Below, piece by piece: positions 16,525 through 25,450 of a DNA stretch of 64,000 nt. A program made the translations under genes and the position numbers. The DNA is from Leifsonia sp052114085 (lineage in GTDB: Bacteria; Actinomycetota; Actinomycetes; Actinomycetales; Microbacteriaceae), in the NCBI RefSeq assembly GCF_052114085.1, contig NZ_JBFREB010000001.1, positions 1,922,001 to 1,986,000 of the forward strand, given 5' to 3'. The first letter of the stretch is position 1, and each line of letters opens with the position of its first letter. The notes under the pieces were generated by a model, which saw only the letters and a program-made list of their open reading frames with translations, was not told where the DNA came from and ran no database searches.

Positions 16525-17754
16525 TTGGCTACTTCTGAACAGCACCCCTGGGGACGTGTCGACGACACCGGGACCGTGTACGTCCGCGAGGGCGACAGCG
16601 AACGCGTCGTCGGCGAATACCCCGACGGCTCGGCCGAAGAGGCGCTCGCCTACTTCACGCGCAAGTACACCGACCTTGCCGGCCAGGTGGGCCTGCTCGA
16701 GCAGCGGGCGCGCCGCGGCGCTCCCGCCGCGGATATCGCGAAGTCCGTCGCCAACCTGCGCAAGGCCGTCGACGGCGCCAATGCCGTCGGCGATCTCGCC
16801 TCCCTTCTGGCGCGACTGGATGCGCTGGGCGGCACGGTCGAAGAACTGACCGAGCAGCAGACCGCCGAGGCGAAAGCTGCGGTGGACGCTGCGATCGCCG
16901 AGCGCACGACCATCGTCGAGCAGGCCGAGGCACTGGCCGCGCAAGACCCTGCCCGCACCCAGTGGAAGACGACGAGCACAGAGCTGGACGCTCTCTTCGC
17001 CCGCTGGCAGGCGCACCAGCACGACGGCCCGCGCCTCCCCAAGAACGAAGCCAACGAGCTCTGGAAGCGGTTCCGCGCCGCCCGCGCGACCATCGAGCAC
17101 AACCGCAAGGCGTTCTTCGCGGAGCTCGACACGCAGCACCGCGACGTCCGCAACCGCAAGAACGCGCTCATCGAAGAGGCCGAGAAGCTTATTCCCCTCG
17201 GCGCCGACGGAGTGCCGGAGTACCGCCGTCTGCTCGACCAGTGGAAGGCTGCTGGCCGCGCCGGCAAGAAGAACGACGACGCCCTGTGGGCCCGCTTCAA
17301 GGCGGCCGGCGACGCCATCTACTCCGCCAAGGCCGAAGTGGATGCGCGCGACAGCGTCGAGTACGACGCCAATCTCCAGGCCAAGCTCGCCCTTCTCGAC
17401 GAGGCGGAGCCGCTGCTCAAGGCGACCGACCGCGAGACCGCTCGTGCTCAGCTGCTGTCCATCCAGGAGAGGTGGGATCAGATCGGTCGCGTTCCGCGCG
17501 AGCAGGTCCGCCCGATCGAAGACCGCCTCCGTCGGATCGAGACTGCGGTTCGCCGGCTCGATGAGGAGCACTGGGAGAAGAACAACCCAGAGAAGAAGGC
17601 GCGCTCGGAGGGTCTGGCCAGCCAGCTCAACGCGGCGATCGCCAAGCTCGAGCACGAGCTGGCAGAAGCGCAGGCATCCGGCGACAGCTCGAAGGTGAAG
17701 GCGGCCCAGGAGGCGCTCGACGCCCGCAAAGTCTGGTTGGACGCGCTCGGTTGA
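16525..17754 (+). CDS. DUF349 domain protein
   Basis: A 409-residue, very charged, almost wholly helical protein starting at TTG (ATSEQHPWGRVDDTG) after AAGGTGAGG. It carries several DUF349 repeats, visible as W-x2-A/T...L-x-ARF/RF-x-A patterns (QWKTTSTELDALFARW, LWKRFRAARATIEHNRKAFF, QWKAAGRAGKKNDDALWARF). DUF349 proteins are known actinobacterial and proteobacterial proteins of unclear role. The C-terminus is coiled coil. A TAGGCT hexamer at 16464-16469 may be its -10. It follows the cyclophilin gene in the same direction. Confidence 0.85.
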   Translation: MATSEQHPWGRVDDTGTVYVREGDSERVVGEYPDGSAEEALAYFTRKYTDLAGQVGLLEQRARRGAPAADIAKSVANLRKAVDGANAVGDLASLLARLDALGGTVEELTEQQTAEAKAAVDAAIAERTTIVEQAEALAAQDPARTQWKTTSTELDALFARWQAHQHDGPRLPKNEANELWKRFRAARATIEHNRKAFFAELDTQHRDVRNRKNALIEEAEKLIPLGADGVPEYRRLLDQWKAAGRAGKKNDDALWARFKAAGDAIYSAKAEVDARDSVEYDANLQAKLALLDEAEPLLKATDRETARAQLLSIQERWDQIGRVPREQVRPIEDRLRRIETAVRRLDEEHWEKNNPEKKARSEGLASQLNAAIAKLEHELAEAQASGDSSKVKAAQEALDARKVWLDALG

Positions 17755-17855
17755 GTCGGCTCGGCTGATCCGTCCACAGCTGCGCTGAGCGACGGGTTCT
17801 CCCCCGGTTCCGTCGCGCCGGACCGCCCGGAGGCACGCTCGGCGATGCTGGAGGC

Positions 17856-18431
17856 ATGACCTCGGTATCCGCGCCCCTGCTCGACGCGAGCGTGCTCCCC
17901 ATGGTGGAGCTGCTCGCCCTCTGTCTCGACGGCCACCTGTACCGCGTCGGCGATGCCTTCGCGACGGCGGAAACGCCTGATGGGCCCGAATTGCGCGCGC
18001 ACGCGTTCGCTCTTTCCGCGCCCACGTGGACCGTCGCCGACCGCGGCTCCGCTGCGTGGATCCATGGCACGCGGTCATCCCCGCCGCCGATCCCCCAGGT
18101 GTGCGTGCCGTCGAAACGCCGAGGCCGGGTCTCGTCCCCCATGATCGACGCGTGCCACCGCACCCTCGAGGCAGACGACTCGGTCGTGCTGGGGCCCACG
18201 CGGGTGACGACGCCTCTCCGAACCGCTGTCGACCTGATCAGCGTGCCCGGTGCGTTCGACGCCTGCCACGCGCTGGAGGTGCGTCATCTGCTCGCGCTCG
18301 CGGACGTCACCCCGGCGGAGTTCGACGACCACCTGCGGGCGAGCCGCCGGAAGGGGTGCGCGCTGGCGCGGAGCCGCGTGCCGACGGTCGCTCGCGCGAC
18401 ACTGCCGAGCGCCGGGGTCAGCCTCCGCTGA
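17856..18431 (+). CDS. AbiEi-antitoxin-like / hypothetical protein
   Basis: A 191-residue protein beginning MTSVSAPLLDASVLPMVELLAL. The middle (ALSAPTWTVADRGSAAWIHG) and the segment VVLGPTRVTTPLRTAVDLI resemble proteins annotated as type IV antitoxin AbiEi-like in Microbacteriaceae; no AbiEii nucleotidyltransferase is adjacent. The C-terminal DUF559-type nuclease part of longer relatives is absent. It converges on rel and their 3' ends overlap by 14 bp. The ribosome-binding site (GGAGGC touching the ATG) is too close, so an internal start at 17901 (MVELL) is possible. Confidence 0.55.
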   Translation: MTSVSAPLLDASVLPMVELLALCLDGHLYRVGDAFATAETPDGPELRAHAFALSAPTWTVADRGSAAWIHGTRSSPPPIPQVCVPSKRRGRVSSPMIDACHRTLEADDSVVLGPTRVTTPLRTAVDLISVPGAFDACHALEVRHLLALADVTPAEFDDHLRASRRKGCALARSRVPTVARATLPSAGVSLR

Positions 18432-20664
18432 CGCGGTAGACGTCGTAGACGCCGTCGATACGGCGCACGGCGTTGAGAACCCGGTCGAGGTGGGTGGTGT
18501 CGCCCATCTCGAACACGAAGCGGCTCAGTGCCAGTCGGTCGTTCGACGTTGTGACGGTTGCAGAGAGGATGTTCACATGGTGCTCGGACAGCACACGCGT
18601 GACGTCGCTGAGGAGGCCCGAGCGGTCGAGCGCCTCGACCTGGATCTGCACCAGGAAGATGCTCTTCGAGCTCGGCGCCCACTCGACGTCGATCATCCGC
18701 TCGGGTTCCTGCAGCAGCGACTGCACGTTGTGGCAGTTCGCCTGGTGCACGGAGACGCCCTGCCCCCGAGTGATGAAGCCGACGATCGGGTCACCGGGAA
18801 CCGGCGTGCAGCACTTGGCGAGCTTGACCAGGATGTCTGGCGCACCGCGCACGAGGACGCCGGAGTCGCTGTTGCGCAGCTGCCGACGCCCCTTGACCGG
18901 GATCTCCAGCTCGCTGTCCGACTCGACTTCGGTCTGCAGCGACGCGACGATCTTCTCGATCATCGACTGGGTCGAGACATGTCCCTCGCCGATCGCTGCG
19001 TAGAGCGCCGACACATCGGGGTACTTGAGCGACGACGCGACTTCGCCCAGGGCATCCTGCGTCATCAGCTTCTGCAGCGGCAGGTTCTGCTTGCGCATCG
19101 CGCGGGCGATCGCATCCTTGCCCTGCTCGATCGCCTCGTCGCGGCGCTCCTTGGTGAACCACTGGCGGATCTTGTTCCGCGCGCGGGGGCTCTTGACGAA
19201 GTTCAGCCAGTCCTGGCTGGGGCCGGAGTCCGGGTTCTTCGATGTGAAGATCTCAACGACGTCGCCCGTGTTGAGGCTGCTCTCGAGAGGGACCAGCCGC
19301 CCGTTGACCTTCGCGCCCATGGTGCGGTGGCCGACCTCGGTGTGGACCGCGTACGCGAAGTCGACCGGCGTCGCGCCCGCGGGGAGGCCGATGACCCGCC
19401 CCTTCGGGGTGAAGACGTAGACCTCTTTCGCGCCGATCTCGAAGCGCAGCGAGTCGAGGAACTCGCTCGGGTCGGCGGTCTCGGCCTGCCAGTCCGAAAT
19501 GTGCGCGAGCCAGGCGAGGTCCGTGTCGTTCTTTCCTGGGCCACCCGCGCTCTTGCCGGTGGTCTGCTCCTTGTACTTCCAGTGCGCGGCGACACCGAAC
19601 TCCGCCCGCTGGTGCATCTCCTCGGTACGGATCTGAATCTCGACCGGGCGCCCTTGCGGGCCGATGACGGTGGTGTGGAGCGACTGGTACAGGTTGAACT
19701 TCGGGGTCGCGATGTAGTCCTTGAAGCGACCAGGCATCGGAGTCCAGCGCGCATGGATCTGCCCGAGCACCGCATAACAGTCGCGCACGGTGTTCACGAG
19801 TACGCGGATACCCACCAGGTCATAGATGTCGTCGAACTCACGACCGCGCACGACCATCTTCTGATAGATCGAGTAATACTGCTTCGGCCGGCCGACGACC
19901 TTGCCGCGGATCTTCGCCGACTTCAGGTCGTCGTTGATCGCGTCGATGACCTGCTGCACCAGCCGCTCGCGCTCGGGTGTGCGCTGCTTCACGAGGCTTT
20001 CGATCTCGGCGTACAGCTTCGGGTAGAGCACCGCGAACGACAGGTCTTCGAGCTCCCACTTGATCGCCTGGATTCCGAGGCGATGTGCGAGCGGAGCGTA
20101 GATCTCGAGCGTCTCCGTCGCCTTGCGGGTCGCCGAAGCGGCCGGCACGAAGCCCCATGTCCGAGCGTTGTGCAGGCGGTCGGCCAGCTTGATGATCAGG
20201 ACACGGATGTCTTTCGACATCGCCACGATCATCTTGCGCACGGTCTCGGCCTGGGCACTGTCGCCGTACTTGACCTTGTCGAGCTTGGTCACGCCGTCGA
20301 CGAGCATGGCGATCTCGTCGCCGAACTGGTCGCGCAGCTCGTCGAGGGTGTACTCGGTGTCCTCGACTGTGTCGTGCAGCAGCGCTGCGGCAATCGTCTT
20401 GGCACCGATGCCGAGGTCCGCGATGATCTGCGCGACGGCGACCGGATGCGTGATGTACGGCTCACCCGAGCGGCGCTTCTGACCGCGGTGAGCTCGCTCG
20501 GCGACCGTGTAAGCCCGCTCGATCAGGGAGAGGTCGGCCTTCGGATGGTGCATGCGCACCGTGCGCATCAGTGTCTCGACGGCGCCCGAGGGCTGGGCCC
20601 GCGAGAAGATGCGCGGCACCAGACGGCGCAGGGAAGCGCTCTGCGATGTCGTCGTATCAACCAT
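18418..20664 (-). CDS. rel: Bifunctional (p)ppGpp synthetase/hydrolase Rel
   Basis: Makes and degrades the alarmone (p)ppGpp. The 748-residue product has the HD hydrolase domain with an intact HD pair (His97-Asp98 in ALLHDTVEDT), the synthetase domain (GRPKQYYSIYQKM, GRFKDYIATPKFNLYQSLHT), a TGS domain (VYVFTPKGRVIGLPAGATPVDFAY), the zinc-finger/helical region and a C-terminal ACT domain. The intact HD motif means hydrolase activity is expected. It is the last gene of the ruvCAB-secDF series. The 5' gap of 54 bp from the rhodanese gene suggests cotranscription. Confidence 0.97.
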   Translation of the reverse strand: MVDTTTSQSASLRRLVPRIFSRAQPSGAVETLMRTVRMHHPKADLSLIERAYTVAERAHRGQKRRSGEPYITHPVAVAQIIADLGIGAKTIAAALLHDTVEDTEYTLDELRDQFGDEIAMLVDGVTKLDKVKYGDSAQAETVRKMIVAMSKDIRVLIIKLADRLHNARTWGFVPAASATRKATETLEIYAPLAHRLGIQAIKWELEDLSFAVLYPKLYAEIESLVKQRTPERERLVQQVIDAINDDLKSAKIRGKVVGRPKQYYSIYQKMVVRGREFDDIYDLVGIRVLVNTVRDCYAVLGQIHARWTPMPGRFKDYIATPKFNLYQSLHTTVIGPQGRPVEIQIRTEEMHQRAEFGVAAHWKYKEQTTGKSAGGPGKNDTDLAWLAHISDWQAETADPSEFLDSLRFEIGAKEVYVFTPKGRVIGLPAGATPVDFAYAVHTEVGHRTMGAKVNGRLVPLESSLNTGDVVEIFTSKNPDSGPSQDWLNFVKSPRARNKIRQWFTKERRDEAIEQGKDAIARAMRKQNLPLQKLMTQDALGEVASSLKYPDVSALYAAIGEGHVSTQSMIEKIVASLQTEVESDSELEIPVKGRRQLRNSDSGVLVRGAPDILVKLAKCCTPVPGDPIVGFITRGQGVSVHQANCHNVQSLLQEPERMIDVEWAPSSKSIFLVQIQVEALDRSGLLSDVTRVLSEHHVNILSATVTTSNDRLALSRFVFEMGDTTHLDRVLNAVRRIDGVYDVYRVSGG

Positions 20665-20718
20665 TCGCGCGCCTCCTGTCGTCCATTATGGCCGCTTTCG
20701 GCCACCCCTCTGTCACGG

Positions 20719-21102
20719 TCAACGCCGCTCGGGCTCGACGATCGCTCCTGGCGTACCGTCGTCCCGTTCGACGGGAGACCCTTCCGCCTGCCACGCGCCC
20801 ATTCCGCCCGCGACGTTGGCCGCCGGGTAGTTCGCCTCGTTGAGAGCGTCTGTCGCCGTTCGCGATCGGGCGCCGCTGCGGCAGACCACGAGGATCTGCC
20901 GGTCCTCGGGCAGCTCGTGCTGGCGCGCCCCGAGCTCGCCGAGCGGGATGTGATGGGCGGCCGGCGCATGGCCGGCCTCCCACTCGTAGGCCTCGCGGAC
21001 ATCGAGCAGCCAGGCCGAGCCGGCATCGGTCAGCTCGCGCGCGAGCGCGGCGGACACCTCGTCCTCGGCCAGGAAACCGGTGGATGCGGAGGCGTCGGTC
21101 AT
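20719..21102 (-). CDS. Rhodanese-like domain protein
   Basis: A 127-residue single-domain rhodanese. The active-site loop is CRSGARS with Cys74, preceded by WLLDVREAYEWEAGHAPAAHHIPLGEL, the CH2A-type entry motif. Such single domains carry persulfide sulfur or act as sulfur relay proteins in the cytoplasm. It sits between secF (9 bp upstream) and rel, a place where many actinobacteria have apt (adenine phosphoribosyltransferase); no apt is present here. The unusual position makes cotranscription with secDF and rel likely. Confidence 0.9.
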   Translation of the reverse strand: MTDASASTGFLAEDEVSAALARELTDAGSAWLLDVREAYEWEAGHAPAAHHIPLGELGARQHELPEDRQILVVCRSGARSRTATDALNEANYPAANVAGGMGAWQAEGSPVERDDGTPGAIVEPERR

Positions 21103-21111
21103 CCGGTTCGA

Positions 21112-22131
21112 CTACTCCGCGGCCGTGGCGACGGCATCGGTCTTGATCGTGGCCTTGGGCCGGATCGAGCGGACCTTCTGGTCGTGCTTGCGGATCGCCG
21201 CCTCGCCCTCGCGGAACTGCGAGTACATCGGAGCCGCCAGGAAGATCGTCGAATACGTACCGACGATGATGCCGATCAGCAGTGCGAGCGAGATGTCGCG
21301 CAGCGTCGCGGCGCCGAGAGCGTAGGCACCGATGAAGAGGATGGACGCGACAGGCAGCACGGCAACGACGGCCGTGTTGATCGACCGCACGAGGGTCTGG
21401 TTGACCGCCAGGTTCACCGACTCCGCGAAAGTCCGCCGCGTGAGCTCCAGCTCTTCCTTGGTGTTCTCCCGCACCTTGTCGAACACCACGACGGTGTCGT
21501 ACAGCGAGTAGCCGAGGATCGTCAGGAAGCCGATCATGGTCGCAGGCGAGACCTCGAACCCGACCAGCGCGTAGACGCCCGCCGTGATGATGAGGTCGTG
21601 GAACAGCGACACGATCGCGGCCGCCGACATCTTCCACGTCCGGAAGTACAGCGCCATCGCGATGAACGCGAGCAGGAGGAAGACCACTAGGCCCTGGATG
21701 GACTGCTGGGTCACGTCCGCACCCCACGACGGCCCGATGAACGTCGCCGAGACCTCCGACGGGTCTACGCCGTACGCCTTCGCCAGGGCTTCGGAGACGT
21801 CGTGCGTCTGCGACTCGGACAGCTGGTCGGTCTGCACGCGAACCGCGTTGTTACCGACCACGCTCACGTGCGAGACAGCGCTCGGCACGACACTGGTGAC
21901 CGCGGCCTGGGCCTTGTCGGTGTCCGTACTGGACACCTCGCTCACCTGGAACTGCGAACCACCGCGGAACTCGATGGAGAAGTTGAACCCTCCCTTGATG
22001 ACCGGGACGAGGATCGAGAGCACCACCATGACGGCGGCGATCGAGTACCAGATCTTGCGTCGGCCGACGAAGTCGATCGAGCGCGCCCCGGTGTAGAGGT
22101 CGTTACCGAATTTCACGAGACGGCTGGCCAT
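21112..22131 (-). CDS. secF: Protein translocase subunit SecF
   Basis: Partner of SecD in proton-driven late steps of Sec export. The 339-residue product starts MASRLVKFGNDLYTGARSIDFVG, has six transmembrane helices and the SecF signature FNFSIEFRGGSQFQV and GYSLYDTVVVFDKVREN. It overlaps secD by 1 bp (TGATG). An in-frame upstream extension within secD is rejected. The C-terminal tail is basic. Confidence 0.97.
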   Translation of the reverse strand: MASRLVKFGNDLYTGARSIDFVGRRKIWYSIAAVMVVLSILVPVIKGGFNFSIEFRGGSQFQVSEVSSTDTDKAQAAVTSVVPSAVSHVSVVGNNAVRVQTDQLSESQTHDVSEALAKAYGVDPSEVSATFIGPSWGADVTQQSIQGLVVFLLLAFIAMALYFRTWKMSAAAIVSLFHDLIITAGVYALVGFEVSPATMIGFLTILGYSLYDTVVVFDKVRENTKEELELTRRTFAESVNLAVNQTLVRSINTAVVAVLPVASILFIGAYALGAATLRDISLALLIGIIVGTYSTIFLAAPMYSQFREGEAAIRKHDQKVRSIRPKATIKTDAVATAAE

Positions 22132-23861
22132 CAGGAATCCTTCCCCTCGGTCGAACGATCCGAGGACGTCGAGGCGCCGGCGAGCTCTGCCGCCTTGCGC
22201 TCGGCGATCGTCTGGCGGCGTGCCGCTTCCTTGCTGCTGCGGGCGGCCGTGCCGGCGCCGACGGGGACCGTCGGAGCCCGGAACTTCGCCGCACCGCGGT
22301 ACACCGCGCCGAGCGCCTCCGGGTCGAGCCCGGACAGCGGGTGGCCGGAGCTGAAGAACTTCGTGCGCGCCAGCAGCTGCAGCGTCGGGTGGGTGAACAG
22401 CAGCACCACGATGACGTCGATGATCGTCGTGAGCCCCAGGGTGAACGCGAACCCGCGGACGTTGGCTGCCGCGAGGACGTACAGCACGACTGCGGCCAGG
22501 AGGTTGGTCGCCTTCGACGCGTAGATGGTGCGGCGTGCGCGGCCCCACCCGGCTTCGACGGCGGACTCGAGACCACGGCCGTCGCGCAGTTCGTCTCGTA
22601 TTCGTTCGAAGTAGACGATGAACGAGTCGGCCGTGAAGCCGATCGCGACGATCAGGCCCGCGACACCGGCGAGCGAGAGCCGGTAGTCGTAGTGCCACGA
22701 CAGGAGGGAGATCGTCAGCCAGGTCAGCACACCGGCCACCACGAGGGAGGTCATCGTGACGAGGCCGAGCAGGCGGTACTGGAAGAAGGTGTAGATGCCG
22801 ACCAGGATGAGGCCGATGAGCCCCGCGATCAGACCGCTGAGCAGCTGAGCGGTTCCGAGCGTGGCCGAGATCGTGTCCTGGCTCTGCACCTTGAAGCTGA
22901 ACGGCAGCGCGCCGAACTTCAGCTGATCGGCCAGCGCCTTCGACGTGGTCTCGGTGAAGTTACCCGTGATCTGCGGCTTGCCGTCGGTGATCGCCGCCTG
23001 CGTCGTGGGCGCCGAGATGACCTTGCCGTCGAGCACGATGGCGAACTGGTTCTGCGAGCCCTGCAGGGCGACCAGGCGCGTGGTGACGTCGGAGAACGCC
23101 TTGGTGCCCGCGTCGTTGAAGACGATGTTCACGGCCCACTGGCCGGTGGTCACGCCCTGCGAGCTCTGCACCAGCCCCGCGCTGGCGTCCTTGATGTCTT
23201 GACCCTTGACCTCGACCGGCCCGAGCAGGTACTTGACCTGGTTCTGGTCGTCACAGGTGATGAGGGGCTGATCGGTCGGAGCCGAACTCGAGGTCTTGTT
23301 CGCGTTCGCCTTGCAGTCGTAGGCGTCGAACTCCGCCTGCAGCTTCGGAGTGACCCACGCGAGGTCGCTGCCGTTCGTCGGCTTGGTGGACGGCGTGGAC
23401 TGCAGACCGGGAGCCGGGGTCGGAGCCGGAGTGGACTTACCGTCCGCTCCGACGACCTCGTTGGTCGGACCGCCGGCGACGAGTACCGGGCGGAAGTCGA
23501 GACGCGCGCTCGACTTGACGCGGTCGAGTGTCGCCTGGTCCGGCTTGCCGGGCAGCGAGACGACGATGTTTCGCGAGCCCTCGGTCGAGATCTGCGCCTC
23601 GGAGACGCCGGACGCGTCGATGCGCTGGCGGATGATCGACACCGCCTGGTCGAGCTGCTCCTGCTGCACCGACTGACCGTTCTCCACCTGCGGCGAGAGG
23701 ATGATCTGGGTGCCGCCCTCGAGGTCGAGGGCGAGCTTGGGCAGCCAGGTCGCGTTGGAGAACAGGACGCCCGCGGTGAGGGTGCCGAGCAGCACCACCA
23801 CGAGGACGCCGAGCCACGTCAGCGAACGCCAGGCTTTCTTGACCGGGGTCGACTTTGCCAC
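22131..23861 (-). CDS. secD: Protein translocase subunit SecD
   Basis: 576-residue RND-like SecD. The first helix (residues 11-31) is followed by WLPKLALDLEGGTQIILSP, the conserved D-LEGG motif of the P1 base; the large external P1 head has a Ser/Pro-rich insertion around residues 140-170; helices 2-6 include GFTADSFIVYFERIRDELRDG. The C-terminal region is Lys/Arg/Ala rich. The upstream 64-bp gap to yajC holds a strong hairpin. Confidence 0.97.
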   Translation of the reverse strand: MAKSTPVKKAWRSLTWLGVLVVVLLGTLTAGVLFSNATWLPKLALDLEGGTQIILSPQVENGQSVQQEQLDQAVSIIRQRIDASGVSEAQISTEGSRNIVVSLPGKPDQATLDRVKSSARLDFRPVLVAGGPTNEVVGADGKSTPAPTPAPGLQSTPSTKPTNGSDLAWVTPKLQAEFDAYDCKANANKTSSSAPTDQPLITCDDQNQVKYLLGPVEVKGQDIKDASAGLVQSSQGVTTGQWAVNIVFNDAGTKAFSDVTTRLVALQGSQNQFAIVLDGKVISAPTTQAAITDGKPQITGNFTETTSKALADQLKFGALPFSFKVQSQDTISATLGTAQLLSGLIAGLIGLILVGIYTFFQYRLLGLVTMTSLVVAGVLTWLTISLLSWHYDYRLSLAGVAGLIVAIGFTADSFIVYFERIRDELRDGRGLESAVEAGWGRARRTIYASKATNLLAAVVLYVLAAANVRGFAFTLGLTTIIDVIVVLLFTHPTLQLLARTKFFSSGHPLSGLDPEALGAVYRGAAKFRAPTVPVGAGTAARSSKEAARRQTIAERKAAELAGASTSSDRSTEGKDS

Positions 23862-23883
23862 CTAGGTACTCAGCTTTCTACGA

Positions 23884-23914
23884 GTGCTCCGGCGCCTCTC
23901 GGGCACCGGAGCAC
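23884..23914. repeat. Strong inverted repeat between yajC and secD
   Basis: GTGCTCCGG at 23884-23892 pairs with CCGGAGCAC at 23906-23914, and inner bases extend the stem to about 12 of 13 pairs around a small loop. No U-run follows on the minus strand, so it is not a classic terminator. It may be a processing or partial-termination site that sets the yajC to secDF ratio. Confidence 0.55.
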
Positions 23915-23925
23915 AGGAAAATGTG

Positions 23926-24351
23926 TCAGTCGTCGTTCTGTGAGCGCTTCTTCGACGAGTCATCGAGCCGCTCGCCGTACTCGGGCTGCGCTGCATCGGA
24001 GTCGGCGGGGATCGCGTGATCCTCGTTCAGTTCGACGGCAGGTCCGGCGACGACGTCGCCGTCGGTCTCGGTGGGCTCGGCGACCGTGGGTTCGACCACG
24101 CGGGCGAGGACCTGACGGTGCACCTTGACGACGTGGCCCGGGCTGGTCTCGATGAGGGCGGTGTTGTCGCTCTCGTCGACGGAGAGGAGGGTTCCGTAGA
24201 GACCGAAGTTGGTCATGACCTCAGCCCCCGGCACCATCTTCGAGCGGGTCTCGTCCTGGTCCCGACGCCGCTTGCGGCTGTTCCGGAACATGAAGAAGAC
24301 GAGGGCCGCCAGAATGACGACCATCACGATGGTCAACGGGTCAAAGGCCAT
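23926..24351 (-). CDS. yajC: Preprotein translocase subunit YajC
   Basis: Small accessory protein of SecDF. Of 141 residues, about 7-22 form the single transmembrane helix (LTIVMVVILAALVFFMF), then RNSRKRRRDQDE, then the conserved core MVPGAEVMTNFGLYGTLLSVD...VKVHRQVLARVV; the tail of about 50 residues is acidic. It lies between ruvB and secD, a conserved actinobacterial order. No good Shine-Dalgarno is seen at the ATG. Confidence 0.95.
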   Translation of the reverse strand: MAFDPLTIVMVVILAALVFFMFRNSRKRRRDQDETRSKMVPGAEVMTNFGLYGTLLSVDESDNTALIETSPGHVVKVHRQVLARVVEPTVAEPTETDGDVVAGPAVELNEDHAIPADSDAAQPEYGERLDDSSKKRSQNDD

Positions 24352-24409
24352 GGGGAGTTGCCGAACCTTTCAATGGGGGGCAAGGGGTTGGCCGAACGGC
24401 CAGCTTGGA

Positions 24410-25450
24410 TTATATGTCATCCACCAGCGTCGGAGGCTGGGAGGAATCCAGCTTCCGGCTGGGGATCCCCAGGTGCCGCCATGCGGCGGCCGTCGCCATG
24501 CGCCCGCGCGGCGTGCGCGTGAGCAATCCGATGCGCACCAGGAACGGCTCGACGACCGACTCGATCGTCTCCGCTTCTTCGCCGACGGACACTGCAAGGG
24601 TGTTGAGACCCACCGGTCCCCCGTCGAAGCGCTCGAGGATGATCTGCAGCACGGCACGGTCGAGTCGGTCGAGGCCGAGCGCGTCGACGTCGTACAGCTC
24701 GAGGGCGGCGCGCACCGCGGCCACGTCCGCTCGTCCGCCGTGCACGAGCGCATAGTCGCGCACCCGGCGCAGCAGGCGGTTCGCGATGCGCGGGGTACCG
24801 CGGCAGCGTCCGGCGATCTCGGCCAGCGCCTCCCGGTCGACCTCGAAATCGAGCATGGTCGCGGCCCGCGTCAGCACCTGCGTGAGCTCGGCCTCGTCGT
24901 AGAACTCCAGGTGGGCGGTGAAACCGAAGCGGTCGCGCAGTGGATTGGGCAGCAGCCCCGAACGCGTCGTCGCGCCCACCAGCGTGAAGGGTGCCAGGTC
25001 GAGCGGGATCGACGTGGCGCCCGCTCCCTTGCCGACCATGATGTCGATGCGGAAGTCTTCCATCGCGAGGTACAGCATCTCCTCCGCGGACCGCGCCATG
25101 CGGTGGATCTCGTCGATGAACAGCACCTCGCCGGGCGTGAGGGACGACAGGAGCGCCGCGAGGTCGCCCGCGTGCTGGATCGCCGGTCCGCTCGACAGCC
25201 GGAGCGGCCGCTCGCTCTCGTGCGCGACGATCATCGCGAGCGTCGTCTTCCCGAGCCCGGGAGGGCCGGCGAGCAGGATGTGGTCGGCTGTCCGCTCCTG
25301 CATCCGCGCCGCGGTCAGCAAGAGCTGCAGCTGGCCGCGGACCTTCGACTGCCCGACGAACTCCGCGAGGCTCCGCGGACGCAGGGCGCCCTCGAAAGCG
25401 AGCTCGGACTCCGACTCGAGCTCGGGGGTGGTCAGGTCGTCATCGCTCAC
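24410..25450 (-). CDS. ruvB: Holliday junction DNA helicase RuvB
   Basis: Hexameric AAA+ motor for branch migration. The 346-residue protein has Walker A AGPPGLGKTT at residues 61-70, Walker B LFIDEIHRM, sensor GATTRSGLL and the C-terminal winged helix (TPRGRMATAAAWRHLGI). It overlaps ruvA by 4 bp. Length and motifs are normal. Confidence 0.98.
   Translation of the reverse strand: MSDDDLTTPELESESELAFEGALRPRSLAEFVGQSKVRGQLQLLLTAARMQERTADHILLAGPPGLGKTTLAMIVAHESERPLRLSSGPAIQHAGDLAALLSSLTPGEVLFIDEIHRMARSAEEMLYLAMEDFRIDIMVGKGAGATSIPLDLAPFTLVGATTRSGLLPNPLRDRFGFTAHLEFYDEAELTQVLTRAATMLDFEVDREALAEIAGRCRGTPRIANRLLRRVRDYALVHGGRADVAAVRAALELYDVDALGLDRLDRAVLQIILERFDGGPVGLNTLAVSVGEEAETIESVVEPFLVRIGLLTRTPRGRMATAAAWRHLGIPSRKLDSSQPPTLVDDI

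Noticed and set aside
18250..21690. An 1146-codon plus-strand frame
   Set aside because: It runs antisense to rel, the rhodanese gene and secF and has no domain-like pattern; a GC-rich mirror frame.
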